From: CAVQNQ01 sp964427655
GTDB taxonomy: Bacteria > Acidobacteriota > Terriglobia > Bryobacterales > Bryobacteraceae
Direction of reading: 5' to 3'
NCBI GenBank assembly: GCA_964427655.1
Contig: CAYRWE010000054.1
Span: 1-23,374, forward strand
Length of the DNA stretch: 23,374 nucleotides
Shown here: positions 21,723 through 23,374 of the stretch, piece by piece
Layout: each line of letters starts with the position of its first letter
Numbering within the stretch: the stretch's first letter is position 1
Translations under genes and position numbers: made by a program
The notes under the pieces: model-generated
The model's input: only the letters and a program-made list of their open reading frames with translations
Databases searched by the model: none
Told to the model about the DNA's origin: nothing

Positions 21723-23374
21723 ATGTTTGAAATCCTGTTCAAGTATCCGGCCGGCGTTTTTCACAAAGGCCATTTCGTACTGCTGACGCCGTGGTCGCCG
21801 TGGCTGCTGGCGGCGGCTATTCTTGCGGCCGCGGGCCTGCTGTTCTGGCACGTGCGGCGCAATCACGGCATGCTGAGCGGGCTGCGTCCCATGGCAGTCT
21901 GGCTGCTGGAAACCGCCATGGTGGCGCTGCTGCTGTTCCTGCTATGGCACCCGGCGCTGAGCGTGGCCACGCTGCGGCCGCAGCAGAACGTGGTCGCGGT
22001 TCTGGTGGATGACTCGCGTTCCATGTCTATCGCGGATGCCTCGGGAACTCGCGTGGCCGCCGCGCGCGCGGTTCTCGACCAGGGGCTTCTACAATCGCTC
22101 TCGGAACGCTTCCAGGTGCGGCTGTATAAGTTCGGCAAGGAGCCGGCGCGCATCGGGAATACCGGGCAGCTCAGCGCTTCGGCGCCCGCCTCGCGCATCG
22201 GGGACACATTGGAGCGAGTGCTGGCGGAGTCCTCCTCCCTGCCCCTGGGCGCCATCGTCCTGATGAGCGATGGTGCGGATAACGCCGGCGGCATCGATCG
22301 CGAAACCGTGGCGGCCATACGGCGCCAGCGCATCCCGGTGCACACCATCGGGTTCGGCCGCGAGCACCCCGCGCGGGACATCGAAATCACCGACGCCCTG
22401 GTGCCTCCGCGGGCGCTGCCGCAATCCCGGCTTACGGCGTTGGTGACGCTCGAAAGCTACGGCTATTCCGGCAGCAAGGCGCGCCTCAGCGTGCGCGATG
22501 GATCGAAGGTGCTGGCCTCTCGCGAGGTGGCCATCAAGCCTGATGGGCAGCTTCAGACCGAGTCGCTAGTTTTCAATTGCGGCGATGCCGGGCCGCGCAC
22601 TCTGGAGCTGGCGGTCGAGCCGCTCCCCGGCGAGGAGAACACGCAGAATAACCGCGTGAGCCGCCTCGTCAATGTGGATTCCCGCAAGCCGCGCATCTTC
22701 TATTTCGAGGGCGAGCCGCGCTGGGAGTACAAATTCATACGCCGCGCGCTGGACGACTATCCCAACATCGAGATGGCCGCCATGCTGCGCACCACCGAAA
22801 ACAAGATCTCGCGCCAGTTTCCGGACGACATGGGGCCCAAGGCGCTCGAAGACGGTTTCCCCGCCAAGCCCGAGGACCTGTTCCAGTTTCAGGGGCTGAT
22901 CATCGGCACCTCGGCGGCCAACTACTTCACGTCAACCCAGCAGCAGTTGATTCACGATTTCGTGGACCGGCGCGGCGGCGGCGTGCTCTTCCTGGGCGGC
23001 CGGGCCTCGCTTTCCGACGGCGGCTACGCCAACTCGCAACTGGCGGATTTGATCCCCGTCAAGCTGCCCGATTCCAGGAACACCTTTCATCGCGATTTCA
23101 CCGGCCAGCAACTGACTGCCGCGGGAGCCCAGAGCGTCCTCTGCCGTCTGGATGACGACCCGGCCCGCAACCTGGAGCGCTGGAAGAAAATGCCCATGAT
23201 GGCCAGTTGGCAGGAGGTGGGCGATCCCAAACCGGGAGCCACCGTGCTGCTCGAATCCACCCCCGCGGGCCGGCATCCCTTCCCGCTGCTGGTGACGGAG
23301 AACTACGGCCGCGGGCGAACCGCGGTCTTCGCCACCGGGGGAAGCTGGCGCTGGAAGATGTGGCAGGACCACAC
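21723..23374 (+). CDS. Membrane-anchored VWA-type protein, 5' part (cut by window edge)
   Basis: 550 codons are present and the frame is open to the right edge. Two membrane helices come first (about residues 25-42 and 57-75), then a von Willebrand A-like domain with a MIDAS start DDSRS (96-100) and LMSDGADNAGG (from 180). Next is a beta-sandwich stretch (GFGREHPARDIEITDALVPP onward), and from about residue 320 a region starting RIFYFEGEPRWEYKFIRRAL that resembles the class I glutamine-amidotransferase-like fold seen in such proteins. Members are often encoded near MoxR ATPases and BatA/BatB-like proteins, with unknown function. The ATG has GGGAA four bases upstream. The C-terminus cannot be seen. 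Confidence 0.85.
   Translation, partial: MFEILFKYPAGVFHKGHFVLLTPWSPWLLAAAILAAAGLLFWHVRRNHGMLSGLRPMAVWLLETAMVALLLFLLWHPALSVATLRPQQNVVAVLVDDSRSMSIADASGTRVAAARAVLDQGLLQSLSERFQVRLYKFGKEPARIGNTGQLSASAPASRIGDTLERVLAESSSLPLGAIVLMSDGADNAGGIDRETVAAIRRQRIPVHTIGFGREHPARDIEITDALVPPRALPQSRLTALVTLESYGYSGSKARLSVRDGSKVLASREVAIKPDGQLQTESLVFNCGDAGPRTLELAVEPLPGEENTQNNRVSRLVNVDSRKPRIFYFEGEPRWEYKFIRRALDDYPNIEMAAMLRTTENKISRQFPDDMGPKALEDGFPAKPEDLFQFQGLIIGTSAANYFTSTQQQLIHDFVDRRGGGVLFLGGRASLSDGGYANSQLADLIPVKLPDSRNTFHRDFTGQQLTAAGAQSVLCRLDDDPARNLERWKKMPMMASWQEVGDPKPGATVLLESTPAGRHPFPLLVTENYGRGRTAVFATGGSWRWKMWQDH

Overview
The window looks like a chromosomal segment of a GC-rich Acidobacteriota bacterium, most likely a Solibacter/Bryobacter relative. 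The main clue is the protein at 2180-5437: NHL-type beta-propeller blades followed by a C-terminal domain I recognise as the TIGR03437 (Solibacter C-terminal) type. Supporting clues are the many secreted propeller, Asp-box and peptidase proteins, a Tat-exported Gfo/Idh/MocA protein, and futalosine-type menaquinone synthesis (mqnA). This assignment is inference from protein style; no rRNA gene is present. I saw no tRNA, rRNA, CRISPR array, transposase or integrase. No gene-free stretch exceeds about 235 bases.

Left end (1-2013, minus strand): mqnA, then the classic ribosomal order rplM-rpsI-rpsB, with rpsB cut by the left edge. Next come a large secreted propeller protein (2180-5437, plus) and an orphan 87-residue ORF (5532-5795, plus).

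Region 5803-9946 (minus strand) is a tight cassette read from right to left: ctaB (heme O synthase), ABC ATPase, ABC permease, a Sco1/SenC copper lipoprotein, a DUF420 membrane protein and a DJ-1/PfpI protein. Several junctions overlap or nearly overlap. It looks like a cytochrome oxidase assembly module, but no oxidase subunit gene is in view. The terminal DJ-1/PfpI protein has lost the family's nucleophilic cysteine.

Region 10091-13575: a secreted S9 prolyl-oligopeptidase-like protein bracketed by two copies of a short repeat, then azoR and a divergent TetR regulator. Next is a small secreted hypothetical protein (13747-14196). A minus-strand group GAF protein, Ycf48-like Asp-box protein and thiG follows (16928 down to 14358).

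Region 17059-20487 (plus strand): a Tat-exported Gfo/Idh/MocA oxidoreductase, a HEAT-like alpha-repeat protein, a canonical DJ-1/PfpI protein, a perfect 60-bp palindrome and a WbuC-like cupin. The convergent neighbour (20481-21491) is a D-2-hydroxyacid dehydrogenase with an apparent signal peptide. The window ends inside a membrane-anchored VWA-type protein (21723 onward).

The most notable items are: the degenerate DJ-1/PfpI protein in an oxidase-assembly operon next to a canonical paralogue in the same window; the perfect 60-bp palindrome with a single-arm relative at 7393-7419; the hairpin repeat bracketing the S9 peptidase gene; and two nucleotide-dependent oxidoreductases that both appear to be exported.
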